A stretch of DNA of 64,000 nt from Asterella californica (Eukaryota; Streptophyta; Marchantiopsida; Marchantiales; Aytoniaceae), in contig JAYKYS010000018.1 in assembly GCA_036924285.1 (NCBI GenBank), positions 6,510,001 through 6,574,000 of the forward strand, given 5' to 3'. The position numbers were made by a program, and so were the translations under genes. This document shows positions 1-11,776 of the stretch, piece after piece. Positions within the stretch are counted from its first letter, which is position 1, and every line of letters begins with the position of its first letter. The notes beneath the pieces are model-generated. The model did no database searches, was not told the origin of the DNA, and saw only the letters and a list, made by a program, of their open reading frames with translations.

Positions 1-1
1 G

Positions 2-2994
2 CACCAGTTTACAGAAACAACACTGAAGGACCTGAGGATTGGAGGTGATGGATTTCTTACTGAGCAAGAGAAGGAGAGCTTCAGGGAGATGCTATCTAGG
101 CATGGTAAGGCGTTTGCGTTTGAGTCACATGAAGTAGGATGTGTAGATCCAAGTGTAGTTGCACCTATGGTAATCTTTACTATACCGCATGTGCCTTGGA
201 ATCTACGTCCTATCCCTGTACCTAGAGCTCATCTACCGAAGCTGATAGACTTGCTCAATGAGAGGATTAGGATGGGTATCTTGGAACCATCTATAGCTCC
301 CTACTCTAGCAGATGGTTTACTGTTCCGAAGAAGAGTGGAGCTTTGAGATTTATCCAAGATATGCAGCCAGTTAACAAGGTGACTATCAGGAATATGGGT
401 ATAGGACCTATTGTAGACGAGTTTGCAGAGACTTTTGCTGGTCGTGCTATCTATTCAATGGGAGACTTATATTCAGGTTACGATCAGTTTCAGTTATCCT
501 CTGAGAGTAGAGACTTGACTACAATGAGGACACCTTTGGGGTTACTAAGGATGTGCACCTTGCCACAAGGTGCTACCAATTCTGTAGCACATATGATGAA
601 TGGCATGAATAAAGTTTTGAGGGATTTCATTCCTGAAAAAACTATGCCATTCCTTGATGATGTGCCGATCAAAGGGTGTGCTGAGGAGGAGAAGAATGAG
701 GTAATGGATCAGAGGGGGTGCCGTAAGTTTGTTGCATATCACATAGCCGACTGTGATAAGATATTGAGTCGATTGGAGGAGGTTCATTTGACTTTATCAG
801 GAGCAAAGTCTGTATTTGGAGAACAAGAGGTGTTAATAGTGGGACATTTGTGTGGATCTTATGGTCGGAAACCTTGTCCAAACAAGGTTGATGCCATCCG
901 AAGGATGAAGGAGACATGTGGATCGGTTACTGAGGTGAGAAGGTTTCTAGGTGCATGTGTGTTTTATCATATATGGATTCCACACTTTGCACATGTAGCA
1001 GATCCGTTGTACAAGTTGCTGAGGAAGGGGCAGAGATTTCAGTGGCAAGAGGAGCAAAGCGAGTCTATGAAGAAGTTGAAGGATCTGTTGTCTTCACCAC
1101 CAACTCTACGGAAGGTAACATATGAGTTGGGCAGACTTGTTATCCTTACTGTTGATACTAGTCCTATTGGCATTGGGTGGGCTATAGGACAAGATGATAA
1201 GGATGGAAATAGATATGTGGTGCGTTTTGGTGCTAAGGTCTTAAGTTCACGGCAGAGAGACTACCCTCAGGTCAAGAGAGAGCTATGGGGAGTAGTTACT
1301 GCGATGAAGAGTGATAAGGAATACTTGATAGGAGCACCTGTGGTTGTGGAGACAGATTGCTTACCTCTCTTGGGAATGATCACTAGCTGTACAACTCCAG
1401 ATATTGCTATGTTGAGGTGGATAGCATATATCAAGTCCTTGAACCCAGAGTTTAGACATATTGCAGGAAAAGACAATCCTGTGGCAGATATGTTATCAAG
1501 GGCTAGGTATTACGATGAGAAAGAAATGATAGATGATCAAGAGGATGTGGGAACAGAGTTCTATTCTAGTGCTCTTGCTAGAAGAGATAGAAGCTGTTTT
1601 GCAGCCTCGTTGGAGTTTTTTGAGGAAACTATGTATGATGGCGAGTGGTTGGATCTTGGGCGCTATTTGAGTTCACTGGAAAGGCAAGAAGGCTGGTCTG
1701 ATGCAGATTTCAAGAGGATCCGTAGAATAGCTTATGGTTACTTTTTATATGGAGGACATCTATGGAAGCGCCCTAAGCTACAAGGAGATGTACCACAGCG
1801 GGTGGTATGTGACCTAGAATTGCAGCAGAAGCTGATCAAGGAGTTCCATGAGAGTCTATGGGCCGGTCATAGAGGAGTTTGGGCTACATTTGCCAAGATA
1901 AAGGAGAAATATTGGTGGAAGGGTATGTATAAGGATGTAGTACAGTTTGTTTCATCCTGTGTATCTTGCCAGATGTATTCCAACATACGTCATCGTGATG
2001 GATTGCATCCTACTTATCCTTTAGCCATTCATTACAAATGGGTAGTGGATCTGGTAACTATGCCATTTGGGCTTGGACAAATGAGGTATCTAGTCTTGGC
2101 TAGAGAAGATCTATCTAACCAAGTTGAAGGCCGTGCCTTGAGGACGAAGACCACTGCTAGTGTCTGCCGCTTTCTACTTGAAGATGTTATTTGTAGGTAT
2201 GGGTGTGTGGGAAAGATCACTGCAGATAGGGGCGAGCTGGATTCACAAGAAGCAGTTGAGTTCTTCAAGCGATTGGGAATCAAGTTGGCGTTAACCACTG
2301 CTTACAATCCTGAAGGGAATGGCAAGAGCGAAAGAGGTCATCCGTCAATCATCAAAGCTTTGGTGAAAGCTTGCAAGGATAAGATCCGTGAATGGCCTAG
2401 ACTGCTACCGTTGCTTTATGGGCAGACCGTACAACTCATAGTACCGTTACAGGTTACATGCCAGCAGAATTGATACTAGGACAGAAACCTGTGATGCCGA
2501 TTGAGGAGGTTGTGCCTACTTGGAATGTTTTGCCATGGGAAGATGGTAGAAGTACGGAGGATCTTCTTGCATTAAGGATCCAGCAGTTAGAACGAAGACC
2601 TGAGGATATTGCCAAAGCTGTGGAAAGGCTGAAGACTGCTAGAGGGAGAAACAAAGACAGATTTGATAGAACGCATAGATTACGACCCAAACCAGTTAAA
2701 GAAGGTGATTGGGTGTTAGTCTATGATAGTAGTCTTGATAATCAGCATAGCACTATCAGAAAGTTCTCCAAGAGATGGTTTGGACCTTATGTGGTGTTAG
2801 AAGTTTATGATAATGCCACATACTCCTTGAGAGAGTTGGATGGTGCAGTGCTCAAGATACCAGTCGCTGGAAAGAGAATCAAGCTCTTTAGAAGGAGAGG
2901 GGAGGATCGGAACGTTGCAGAGTTTACAGAGGATGAAGCTGAAGACTCAATGCAGGTTGAAGATGAGTTTGAAGTCGAAGCTGAAGAGTCTTGA
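2..2994 (+). pseudogene. Ty3/gypsy Pol polyprotein (RT-RNase H-integrase), 5'-partial, one frameshift
   Basis: The reading frame is open from base 2, so the protein continues beyond the left edge. Counting from the first in-window ATG (89), reverse transcriptase lies at about residues 50-250, with MGDLYSGY (motif A, D126) and FLDD (motif C, D190-D191). RNase H follows at about 350-470 (VDTSPIG, KRELWG, ETDC, KDNPVADMLSR). The integrase zinc-binding HHCC is at about 595-635 and the DDE core at about 660-760 (VVDLVT, TADRG, KSERGH). This domain order defines Ty3/gypsy. Near 2,410-2,420 the frame slips: the first ORF stops at 2473, and the integrase C-terminal part runs on in another frame (2458-2994), ending in an acidic tail. 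The best explanation is one missing base in an otherwise well preserved, fairly young copy. A probable LTR follows 46 bp after the stop. Protease and Gag lie outside the window. Confidence 0.92.
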
Positions 2995-3027
2995 TCTGGA
3001 TGGCACATACCGGAGGATGTGCAGGTT

Positions 3028-3040
3028 CAGAGGGGGTGGA
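3028..3040 (+). other. Polypurine tract of the gypsy element
   Basis: This purine-rich run (cagagggggtgga) sits between the pol stop and a TG dinucleotide that can open an LTR. That is where plus-strand DNA synthesis is primed in LTR retrotransposons. Confidence 0.5.
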
Positions 3041-4271
3041 TGTCGCGCTACTTGGCGGCTACATGTTATATTTCTACTCCGACGCTTGAGTTTAGTAGTT
3101 CTAGAAGTTAGCTTCTATTACTTCTAGCCGTTTATGTATGTGTTTGACACCTTTGCATACGGTGTTAATACTATTTTGAGTCTTAGTAGGTTGATTACCA
3201 TGTCGATAGGGCTTAAGCTCATGGGTTGTATTTGCGTGTCGCCCATGCACGCTTTCTAGCTGATTTAAGTTATTTTTCGGGGCTGCGTGTCGTTTTAAGT
3301 AATTTAAGTTTTACGCTGGCACTCTAGGGGGCTTGACGTGGTAGTCTATGAGTAAAACTAAGTTGCCACGTGGTTTAGGGTACTAAAGGACAACCAAGTG
3401 GAGCTATGAACTCCCATTGGTCCATTTTTGTCTTTAGTTTAACTCTAAATTTAGAAACAGAGCTCTAAAGGCGAGTTCGAGCATTTGGTGAGGGATCTTC
3501 GAAATCTGAGAGCACAGGGAGAGAGAGCTCGTCATGCCAAGCACCTCCAGTGAAAATTTCGATCGATTTGAGTTAATAAAGAGGGAGTTATGAGCAATTG
3601 AAGTTCGGATTGTGCCAAAACTGAATCACTTTTGTTGAATTTAGGGTTTTCAGTGTCACTCGCAGCAGATTTGAGGAAATTGCTTCAAAACTTCGAGGTT
3701 GTGTTCTGTGCCAGCAGGGCTACGATTTCACAAAAAGTTTCATATCGATTGAGCAACTGAGTAATTCAGGGCGGCCGCTGAAGCTGAGGGGGTCTGAAAA
3801 GCTCTTAATCTAGAGCAGCGACTTCAGAAGAGGAGATCTGCAGTTCTGTGTACATTCAGGAGTCCCAACTTCACAGGGATGTTCAGCACCCTGTAAACTG
3901 CAAATCCTGTAAGAAACTTCGAAATTGATCGAGCCAAACTCCTGTTATAGGTTGAAATAGCCAGCTAGGTACCAGAAATTGCCGTAGTTTTCTTACTCAA
4001 AACTTTTCTGTTCATATCTCTGTGTCAGAATTTGATCTCTGGCTGAAATTTCGTCTGTGAGTTCAGTAGTACCTCATTTGCATGTAGGGGAAGTTTAGAA
4101 GTCTAAACCTTCATAGTTTTCTTCTCCGTGAGTGTCAAAGTTCACCGCCGGATCCTATTACTGCAAGCTAGACCTGAATTTCGCCTTCTGGGTGTATTAC
4201 TGGATCTTACACATCTGTGTGAGTGTTTATAGCCTCTGTTGTAACCTGAAAGCCAACCTCTTGAGTGAACA
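3041..4271 (+). mobile_element. Probable 3' LTR of the gypsy element (about 1.2 kb)
   Basis: This non-coding stretch begins TGTCGCGCTACTTGG immediately after the polypurine tract and could end ...GTGAACA around 4271. It contains no ORF of note. The right end is inferred from a partly repeated segment: 4240-4320 reappears in the same orientation at 5461-5543, which suggests LTR tail plus leader. No second full LTR copy is in the window to fix the ends, so the boundaries are approximate. Because gag-like sequence follows directly, this LTR may be shared between two tandem elements. Confidence 0.5.
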
Positions 4272-4274
4272 ACC

Positions 4275-5390
4275 ACAGCCAGAAGCCCGGTGCTTTCCTA
4301 GGTAGACTGATTACACTCCGACAACGTCCGCTTGCAGAAGTGGTCACTCCATCTTATGTTGCTCCTCAAGTACAGCAGCCTTTGGCCCCTGCTCCCAGAC
4401 CTGTTGTCCCAGCTGCAGTTCCTTTGATGCCAGTCGTGCCAGCTCCGGCACAAAGGGCACCTGTTCAGAGACCTGCGGAGAACCATGATCAACAAAATCA
4501 GATTGAATACCTGATTCGGCAGATGCGAGAGCTGAAGGTAGAGTTAGCTGGATTGCAGAGAGAGCAGCCACCGGCGCCTGCTGCTGCACGTCCAGGAGGA
4601 GCTCCGGTTCGTAGATGTATTTGGTGTGATAGTCTTGATCATTTTCGAGGAGATTTTCAAGAGCTCACAGCTGCTTTGCGAGATGGTGTGGTTTGCTATC
4701 AGAACGGTAGGCTGCACCTTTCTTCTACTGGAGAGCCGTTGGGAGCACGCAGTTTGGGCGAGGAGGCATGAGGAGTCTACCTCAGATTGCTGCGGCTGCA
4801 ACAACAACTGCAACTGCGTTAATGGCACCGCTGGTAAATTTTGATGTATATGCTGGGCATATTGAGGTCTCTTCTAGTCCTACATTGCTAGATAGGACTG
4901 CTGAGAAGAGTGTGGCTCCAGTCCCTTCTGAGATACTGAAGAGAGGAGCCGAGTCTATTCGTAAGATCACAGGATGGAGAGATCCTGTAGATGCTGCTTC
5001 TATCAGAGCATTCTTGGATGTAGATAGACACGTTCATTGGCAGGATGCTTCTGTAGAGAAAAAGAGACGACAAGAAGCCTCTGAAGTTGATACTGGAGTT
5101 CCTGAGGAGACTGGGGATAGACGAAGAGTCACAAGGAGATGAGCGGCTCTTCCTGAGGACATCCCGTCTACTTCTGCAGCTCCTCCACCTGCACCAGGTC
5201 CGATGGAGGACGTGCAGAGATCCCAGCAGGAGCCAACGACTGCTGATAGGCGGTTTACTGCCCAAGAGAAGGGGAAGGGACCGGCTTACAAGTTGGCAGC
5301 TGATATTGAAACTTCTACTGATCTGAAGAGCATCATCGAGCAAAAGATATTAGATGCGCGAATCGCCGTCAGATCTTATCGTTGCTAGTT
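4275..5390 (+). pseudogene. Gypsy Gag remnant (C-terminal half), frameshifted
   Basis: The translation first gives a Pro/Ala-rich linker with a short coiled-coil-like stretch (QIEYLIRQMRELKVELAGLQ). It then gives CIWCDSLDHFRGDFQE, the Cys-rich motif seen in fungal-like Ty3/gypsy Gag proteins, and the following conserved block (alternating hydrophobics around LRDGVVCYQNGRLHL). The frame changes just before 4768, an in-frame TGA lies at 5140-5142, and homology stops after KLAADIETSTDLK and ILDARIA at about 5,370. The capsid half is missing, because the leader-like segment joins straight to the linker, so there is an internal deletion. It probably belongs to the same family as the pol upstream, to judge from position; that link is inference. 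Confidence 0.65.
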
Positions 5391-5460
5391 AAGCCTGAAC
5401 TTTGCTTCCTGAACATATCAGAAGAGCCAAGAGACTTGTATGAGCATTTTTCAATATCAC

Positions 5461-5543
5461 CTTGTAACCTGATGCCTATCCTTTGAGCAAACCAGCCACA
5501 GCCAGGAGCCTAGTGCTTCCCTAAGTAGACTGAACACAGCCTT
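5461..5543 (+). repeat. Second copy of the LTR-tail/leader segment
   Basis: This segment matches 4240-4320 in the same orientation. The shared pieces are TTGTAACCTGA, CCACAGCCAGAAGCC (one change) and GTGCTTTCCTAGGTAGACTGA (few changes). It ends where the minus-strand gag of another element begins, so it marks a junction between insertions. Confidence 0.6.
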
Positions 5544-5548
5544 CAAGC

Positions 5549-6838
5549 TCATATCACAGCCAGAAGGTTCCGCCCTTTTCGAGGAAAACTCTCAACTCTA
5601 CAGCATTGTGGATCCAACTCCACCAACGCACCTCGTGGCTCAGAGACACGTACTGCACCTCGAGTCACTGCCGCAGATGTCTCAATCTGCATCACACCAA
5701 TCATGATGTCGAAGTCACCTCCTTCTCCTCCATAAGACGTGAAAGCTTCTGTTCCACCAGATCTTTGCTGAGCCAAAGTCATACGAGCTATCCTCTACTC
5801 CAACTGTTCAATCCGAGCAGCCACACTTGCTTTTGACATCGTAGCAGACGATGGACCGACTGGTCCTCTCTCATGTGTTGAACCTCTACCTCCAGCTCGA
5901 ACACCACGGTCTCCTTGAGCTCTCGGAACAGCCTTCTCTTGTCGTAGCTCGAGATGAAGATCAAAATAACGGTCACTATTGTGACCAAGTCGCCCGCAAT
6001 GCTCACATTGCCTAGGTACTGCTTGAGACGTCCTTGATGTCTCATAACCACCTCTCCTTTGTGGACAGTCTTTCTGCTGATGAGGACCATCACACGTCCA
6101 GCAAGGATCCGCTTGATGCTGACTAGAGAAGGACGGCATGGGCTTCTGTCCACCTTGGGATCGTGACTCCTCCGCATGATCCTTACCACCACCACCACCA
6201 CGCTGTTGCGTAGCCTGTGATCCTCGAGAAGAGGTGGTCGTCCTATGTGGTGTCTCCTTGCTGAACCCAGCAACCACCGCCCTCTCCTCCACCATGTTGA
6301 GCTCAATCCGCTCAGTCAAACCAAAGACTCCAATCTTCTGTTGGAACTCCTACAGACTCTTCAACTTATCGGTCCGTACACCTTGATAGTTCTTCTTTTA
6401 ACACTGGAAGAACTGAACCACAGGGTTAAACCCTGATGGTATCCTGCTCACACTATCACCTGCTCCACTACTAGTGGACGCATCGCCAGTAGTAGATACT
6501 CCGCTACATGTAGATGTACCACTGCTACTAGCACCCGAACTCGTAGGTGCTACGCCTCCTGAAACTGCGTCAGTAGTGATAGAAACGTAGTTGGGAGACC
6601 AATGTTGTCTCCACAACTCAATCTGCACATTGTAGTCCCGCCGGAACTCATAGTAATCATCCATCGGCGGTCCCTCTCAAGTGTTGGAACAAACCCTTCC
6701 ACGCCATGAAGGATGTAAACACTGTGGGTTTTGCATCTGTTGCAGATCTCACCAACTATCAAACTCCTGGATGAAGTCATCCAGCTCGATGATACCCACT
6801 GTACTCGAGTAACGTCGAGGTCCCTTCGTGGTTCCATA
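5549..6838 (-). pseudogene. Gag of a second Ty3/gypsy family, decayed
   Basis: One minus-strand frame runs from about 6,790 to 5,549, interrupted by several stops (for example after EFDSW, QFFQC, LKSL and IEQLE). In order it gives a capsid-like part (ELDDFIQEFDSW, then MDDYYEFRRDYNVQIELWRQ), a Ser/Thr/Gly-rich linker at about 6,430-6,560, and a polyglycine patch from a CCA/CAC repeat. Two zinc knuckles follow: an intact CWTCDGPHQQKDC (CX2CX3HX4C), and CEHCGRLGHNSDRY, in which the last Cys has become Tyr. No protease or pol follows, so the element is truncated at its 3' side, where it abuts the LTR-tail repeat at 5,461-5,543. Confidence 0.75.
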
Positions 6839-7993
<1,155 letters not shown>

Positions 7994-8007
7994 TGTGATC
8001 AGACACT

Positions 8008-8811
8008 GATTGATCATCATACTACATCTCGAGATCATCTTGAGACGGATGGTTTGACTGAGAGGGTTGTTCAGACAATGAAGAGAGGATTACGCAAGTA
8101 TGGCTTGCAGAAGAGTCACTTGAGAGACTGAGATTTGTAGTTATCATGGTTGGCTATGGACTACAAGTTTAACTAGCAAGCATCTTCGGCTTCCTTCTCG
8201 CTGTATTTTCTATTGTATGACCGAGATCTATATCTATCTTCGGTCATTTGTCTTGATTATGCTGAGGTGCTGAACCTTGATGACTCGGATATGTGAGTGA
8301 GAGCATGTTCTCAACGAGCTGAGACATTGTGGAGAGTCATGCCTCTAACTTTTGAGACCTAGCGATTGCTCAGCATAGAGAGATGTTGCGATATGTGACT
8401 ATTCGAGGAGGAGGTTATCTGTCGTCGATTCGCAAGTTTCATCCTGACGATTATATCTTTTGTATAACAGATCACATTGACGACGTTGGATGTGATCGCA
8501 TGACGCATTATTTTAGGAGTGCGTTATGTGTTACCTTCTGGAGTACTCATGTTAGAGGATTGTGATGGTGTTGTTTGGAAGAACCATGTGCGTAATTGTT
8601 CGTCAAGTCATCTTCCAAACATCGATGGTACTGTTGTCCAATCTTAGTGGTTGTACGCGTGGGCTTGAGGTGTATGTTGTGTGGATCTGCTGATGGAGTA
8701 GTCCGTACGTTGGTGTGTGATGGTTGTTCGAGAGGTTGGCACATGTTGTGTTTGACTTCACCTCTCAGTGTCGTTTCTATTGGATTGTGGGTTTGCTCTC
8801 GGTGTATATAG
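8008..8811 (+). pseudogene. Gypsy integrase C-terminus ending in a PHD finger, decayed
   Basis: The first frame reads DHHTTSRDHLETDGLTERVV (end of the integrase core; the Glu of DGLTER fits the DDE catalytic E), then KRGLRKYGLQKSHLRD and SFSPYFLLYD, with several stops. After a frameshift come LRYVTIRGGGY (8,383 on) and, in another frame, WKNHVRNC..HLPNIDGTV. The last segment (about 8,640-8,808) contains CMLC, then CDGC, then HMLC, then CSRC with spacing C-x2-C-x11-C-x2-C-x4-H-x2-C-x14-C-x2-C, the C4HC3 pattern of a PHD finger, and stops at 8809-8811. A PHD finger here takes the place that a chromodomain occupies in chromoviruses, so it may steer integration by reading histone tails; that is inference. 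The 5' side is cut by the minus-strand element. Confidence 0.75.
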
Positions 8812-8875
8812 CAGGGATAGTCGATTAAATATTTACGTGATATGGATTGCAAACAAGCGATTAACGATGAGATGA

Positions 8876-9100
8876 TGTAGCACCCGATCTCTTGATTCTT
8901 ACATCCACGAAGGTGTATATCACGTAGTTAAGATATAAGACTATCTGGAGTTAGAGAGACCTAACCGTCAGTAGAGAGACGATTGTGGAATATTTGTGTA
9001 TGTGTATAATATCGTACGTGTGTTATGTGTATGTATGGTGTACCTCTGACAGCGATGTATGTTATGTATCGATGTGTATGCGCACGACAAAGATCTTTAC
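8876..9100 (+). mobile_element. Possible start of the LTR of the PHD-type element
   Basis: A TG-initiated stretch (TGTAGCACCCGATC) follows a purine-rich run (gatgagatga) about 65 bp after the integrase stop, as expected for a 3' LTR. No partner copy or right end was found. Confidence 0.25.
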
Positions 9101-9939
9101 TTTCATTCTATGATAAACGTGAAGCCAGAAGAAAAATAAAAAAACCACCACAAATGATATCTATTTCTCTCCAAAGCTGAATTTACATAGCTCCTTTACG
9201 AAAAATGATAATCATACTCTTCTTGTGATAACTATGATATACAATTATTTGTTCAAGCGATAGTACATCACAAGAGAAGCTTACCAAGATGTCATCTCTC
9301 AAATTCCAAAAGAGATAGATCTTATTCACCTCAGTGAGATCAGATTTCTTTGACGAATATGGAAGAGAATGTAAGTTGTTGGAACAACTTCGTGAACACT
9401 TCTTTGCTTCATGATAGACATGACAAATGAATTATAATAACAGGATTGACATGATGTAGATTATGTGATCGATACAATGGAGATGGACAAGTACAAAGCA
9501 TTATCTGGATGGTCGGAGTTCGACTCTCACTCAGTTTTCATCATCATAACAATGTCATGTTATGGATGATTTTCTAGTGTGAAAAGTTAATGTACGATGG
9601 ATGTAGAACAAACTAATCTTTTTTTTATAAGCTGCACCATAGCTAAGCTAAGCTTGTGGTTAAGCTACAACCTAGGTAAGTTGGACTTGAGGTTAATCCA
9701 AGACCTAGACAAGCTGGACCAGAGCTTAATAAATGAAGTTTCTGGAAATAGAAAACTGAAGATATCATGTTGTAGAGCTTGTTGAGCTGCACACAACATG
9801 ACTTGAGTTGGAGAAAACAAGATCTTGCTAACAAAGTTATGTGAATTGGAGCTTTATGAGAATTACGAAAGAAGAAACTGTGTGGCGGGCAAAGGTTAAC
9901 CCTTTCGAACACTTTTTCTCTAGACGTGTATGATGTTGG

Positions 9940-9996
9940 AGTAGATGGTTAGCTAGCAACCTCTTGGTAACCAGAGGTCCAACATTCAAATCTCTC
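9940..9996 (+). mobile_element. tRNA-derived SINE-like head
   Basis: An A-box-like TGGTTAGCTAGC (9946-9957), an anticodon-arm-like hairpin (CCTCTTGGTAACCAGAGG, 9960-9977) and a B-box-like CATTCAAATCTC (9983-9994) lie in tRNA order and spacing. Stem mismatches and the missing acceptor stem argue against a working tRNA gene and for a diverged Pol III retroposon head. Confidence 0.4.
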
Positions 9997-11321
9997 TTGG
10001 CTCCCGCACTTCCAAATTGGATCACGGGTTGCACTTCACACACCATTGCATATCGACCTCCAGCGATGGAGGATTACATTGAATTTCGTGCTTAGGGACA
10101 GGAGATGATGTCTCTCTTAAATGTAGCTTGAATGCCTTCGTATGCAATAATGCTATCATAAGATATCAAAATGAGATGATGATATCTGCAGATATATGAG
10201 AAATGAGGTGGATGCTTCGACACGAATGACTCCCAATATAGATGATGCTACTTGGTAAATAGACCTATTGTTACATTTTTCTATTTTCTACTACGATCTT
10301 GAACTATAAGAAAGAAGAGTAGGAGAAAACAAGCAAGTTACCGTTGAACGAGAAACTGCTCTTTAGTTTGATAAATGAAGTTAGAATAAAGTTGTATTTT
10401 TATGTATCAACAATTGTATAGTTATACTTGAACCTGTCAAGTGGATGCCACGTGGCTGTTTCTTTAAGTTGGTGTCAAAATCACGCTTGGGTGTAACTCA
10501 ACTATGGGATTATGATTCTTTGAGTACAAATCTAGAGTTTAGTGTTAGGATGTGATCACACTTGCGAAGGCTGTGTCTCCACTTGTCTAAAGTCAAGCAG
10601 GATGATGAGACTTGTTATTATACTTTTGTAGTTAATATAGGTACAGATAAAACCTTAAAAGTCGCATGACGATGGATATACTCGAGGTTTGAAGTTCAGT
10701 GTACAAAGATTGCAAAGATCAGAGATTACGAGTGTAGAGCTCTCCATGAGTAGAACTGAGTTAAGCTGAAGATTCGGAGAATTTGGGTATATTTTGAACA
10801 AGTTGTTACAACGTGACCTACTAAATATAAAATAATTTTGTTTTCATAGAAGTATTTTTCTTGAATTTAGAGTAATGGGTGGAGTGATTGAGTGAGAATT
10901 CAGATCCGAGTAAAATATTTTGGAGTGTGTTTATTGCTAGGTGCATGACACGTTTGTGAAATCTGGAAAAATATGGACGACCATATCGAGAGTTATTGAG
11001 GATTGAAATGACAAGGATCCAAAAACTTCCTAATATGTGTCTTGCGACTTCTTCTTCTGCCAAGATCCGTAGATCAGAAATGGGTGTGATTGTGATCTTG
11101 AGCTCTTGAAACGTTGTGAGCTTAAGAAGCTCGATTGAAGATGAAGTTTGACAAAAGAGTAGATTGTAAGTCTGTGAGCATCACCAAGAGCTTTAGTTTG
11201 TGTCGATCATCTGTGCAAGATCTTCAATGGAGATGGAAAAACTATGAAGAAAAGCACAAAATTTTTGATTTCATACACCGATCAAAACTATGAAATGATA
11301 AATGATAAATGATATTACTTG

Positions 11322-11376
11322 TCTCTTGGGATCTTCGAGGACCATGAGACTCTTGGGATCTTCGAGGACCATGAGA
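11322..11376 (+). repeat. 27-bp unit, two perfect tandem copies
   Basis: The unit TCTTGGGATCTTCGAGGACC plus ATGAGAC occurs twice in a row without a mismatch. It lies just beyond the 3' side of the minus-strand SINE-like sequence. The copies are identical, so the duplication is recent. Confidence 0.85.
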
Positions 11377-11389
11377 CTATCCATGTGAA

Positions 11390-11530
11390 TCCATCACAGC
11401 GGGACTCGAACTAGAAGCTTCATTAACAGTTTGCAGCAACATGCACCTCCAGCTGTGTCCACAAGGGATTGAACTCAAGACCTTTCTCTAAACCGACCGT
11501 AGACTAAACCACTTGGGACACCGATCTTCG
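11390..11530 (-). mobile_element. tRNA-derived SINE-like element
   Basis: Read on the minus strand from about 11,530, it gives GGTGTCCCAAGTGGTTTAG (tRNA-like 5' end with an A box) and then the B box GAGTTCAATCCC (11465-11476). A non-tRNA body follows, holding a second B-box-like GTTCGAGTCCC (11401-11411). The A/B spacing of about 35 nt fits a Pol III promoter. The anticodon arm does not fold well, so this is a retroposon head and not a tRNA gene. Confidence 0.5.
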
Positions 11531-11739
11531 GTGTATAAACCTGATATATACAACGACCCATCTACAATGATACTGTCAACAAAGAAAGTCTGTGATTCGA
11601 TCGTGGTGAAGAAGATTGATGCCATATTTGGCTTAAAGTGTTAAAGAAAGATAGTGTATCAAGCTGTTCGCAAGGGCCAACTTGATTCTCTTCCCCATGG
11701 ATTCTAGATGAGGTAACTCTAGGAGTGATAACTTGGAAA

Positions 11740-11776
11740 TTCTAATCATTGTAGTGATTCTAATCATTGTAGCGAT
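11740..11776 (+). repeat. Short tandem duplication (about 19 bp, two copies)
   Basis: TTCTAATCATTGTAGTGA is followed directly by the same sequence with one T-to-C change. Confidence 0.7.

Noticed and set aside
4768..4771. ATGA stop/start overlap between the two gag frames, suggesting translational coupling
   Set aside because: The second frame already contains the family's GRGGM text just upstream of this ATG, so the frames were once one and a small indel a few bases earlier explains the overlap.
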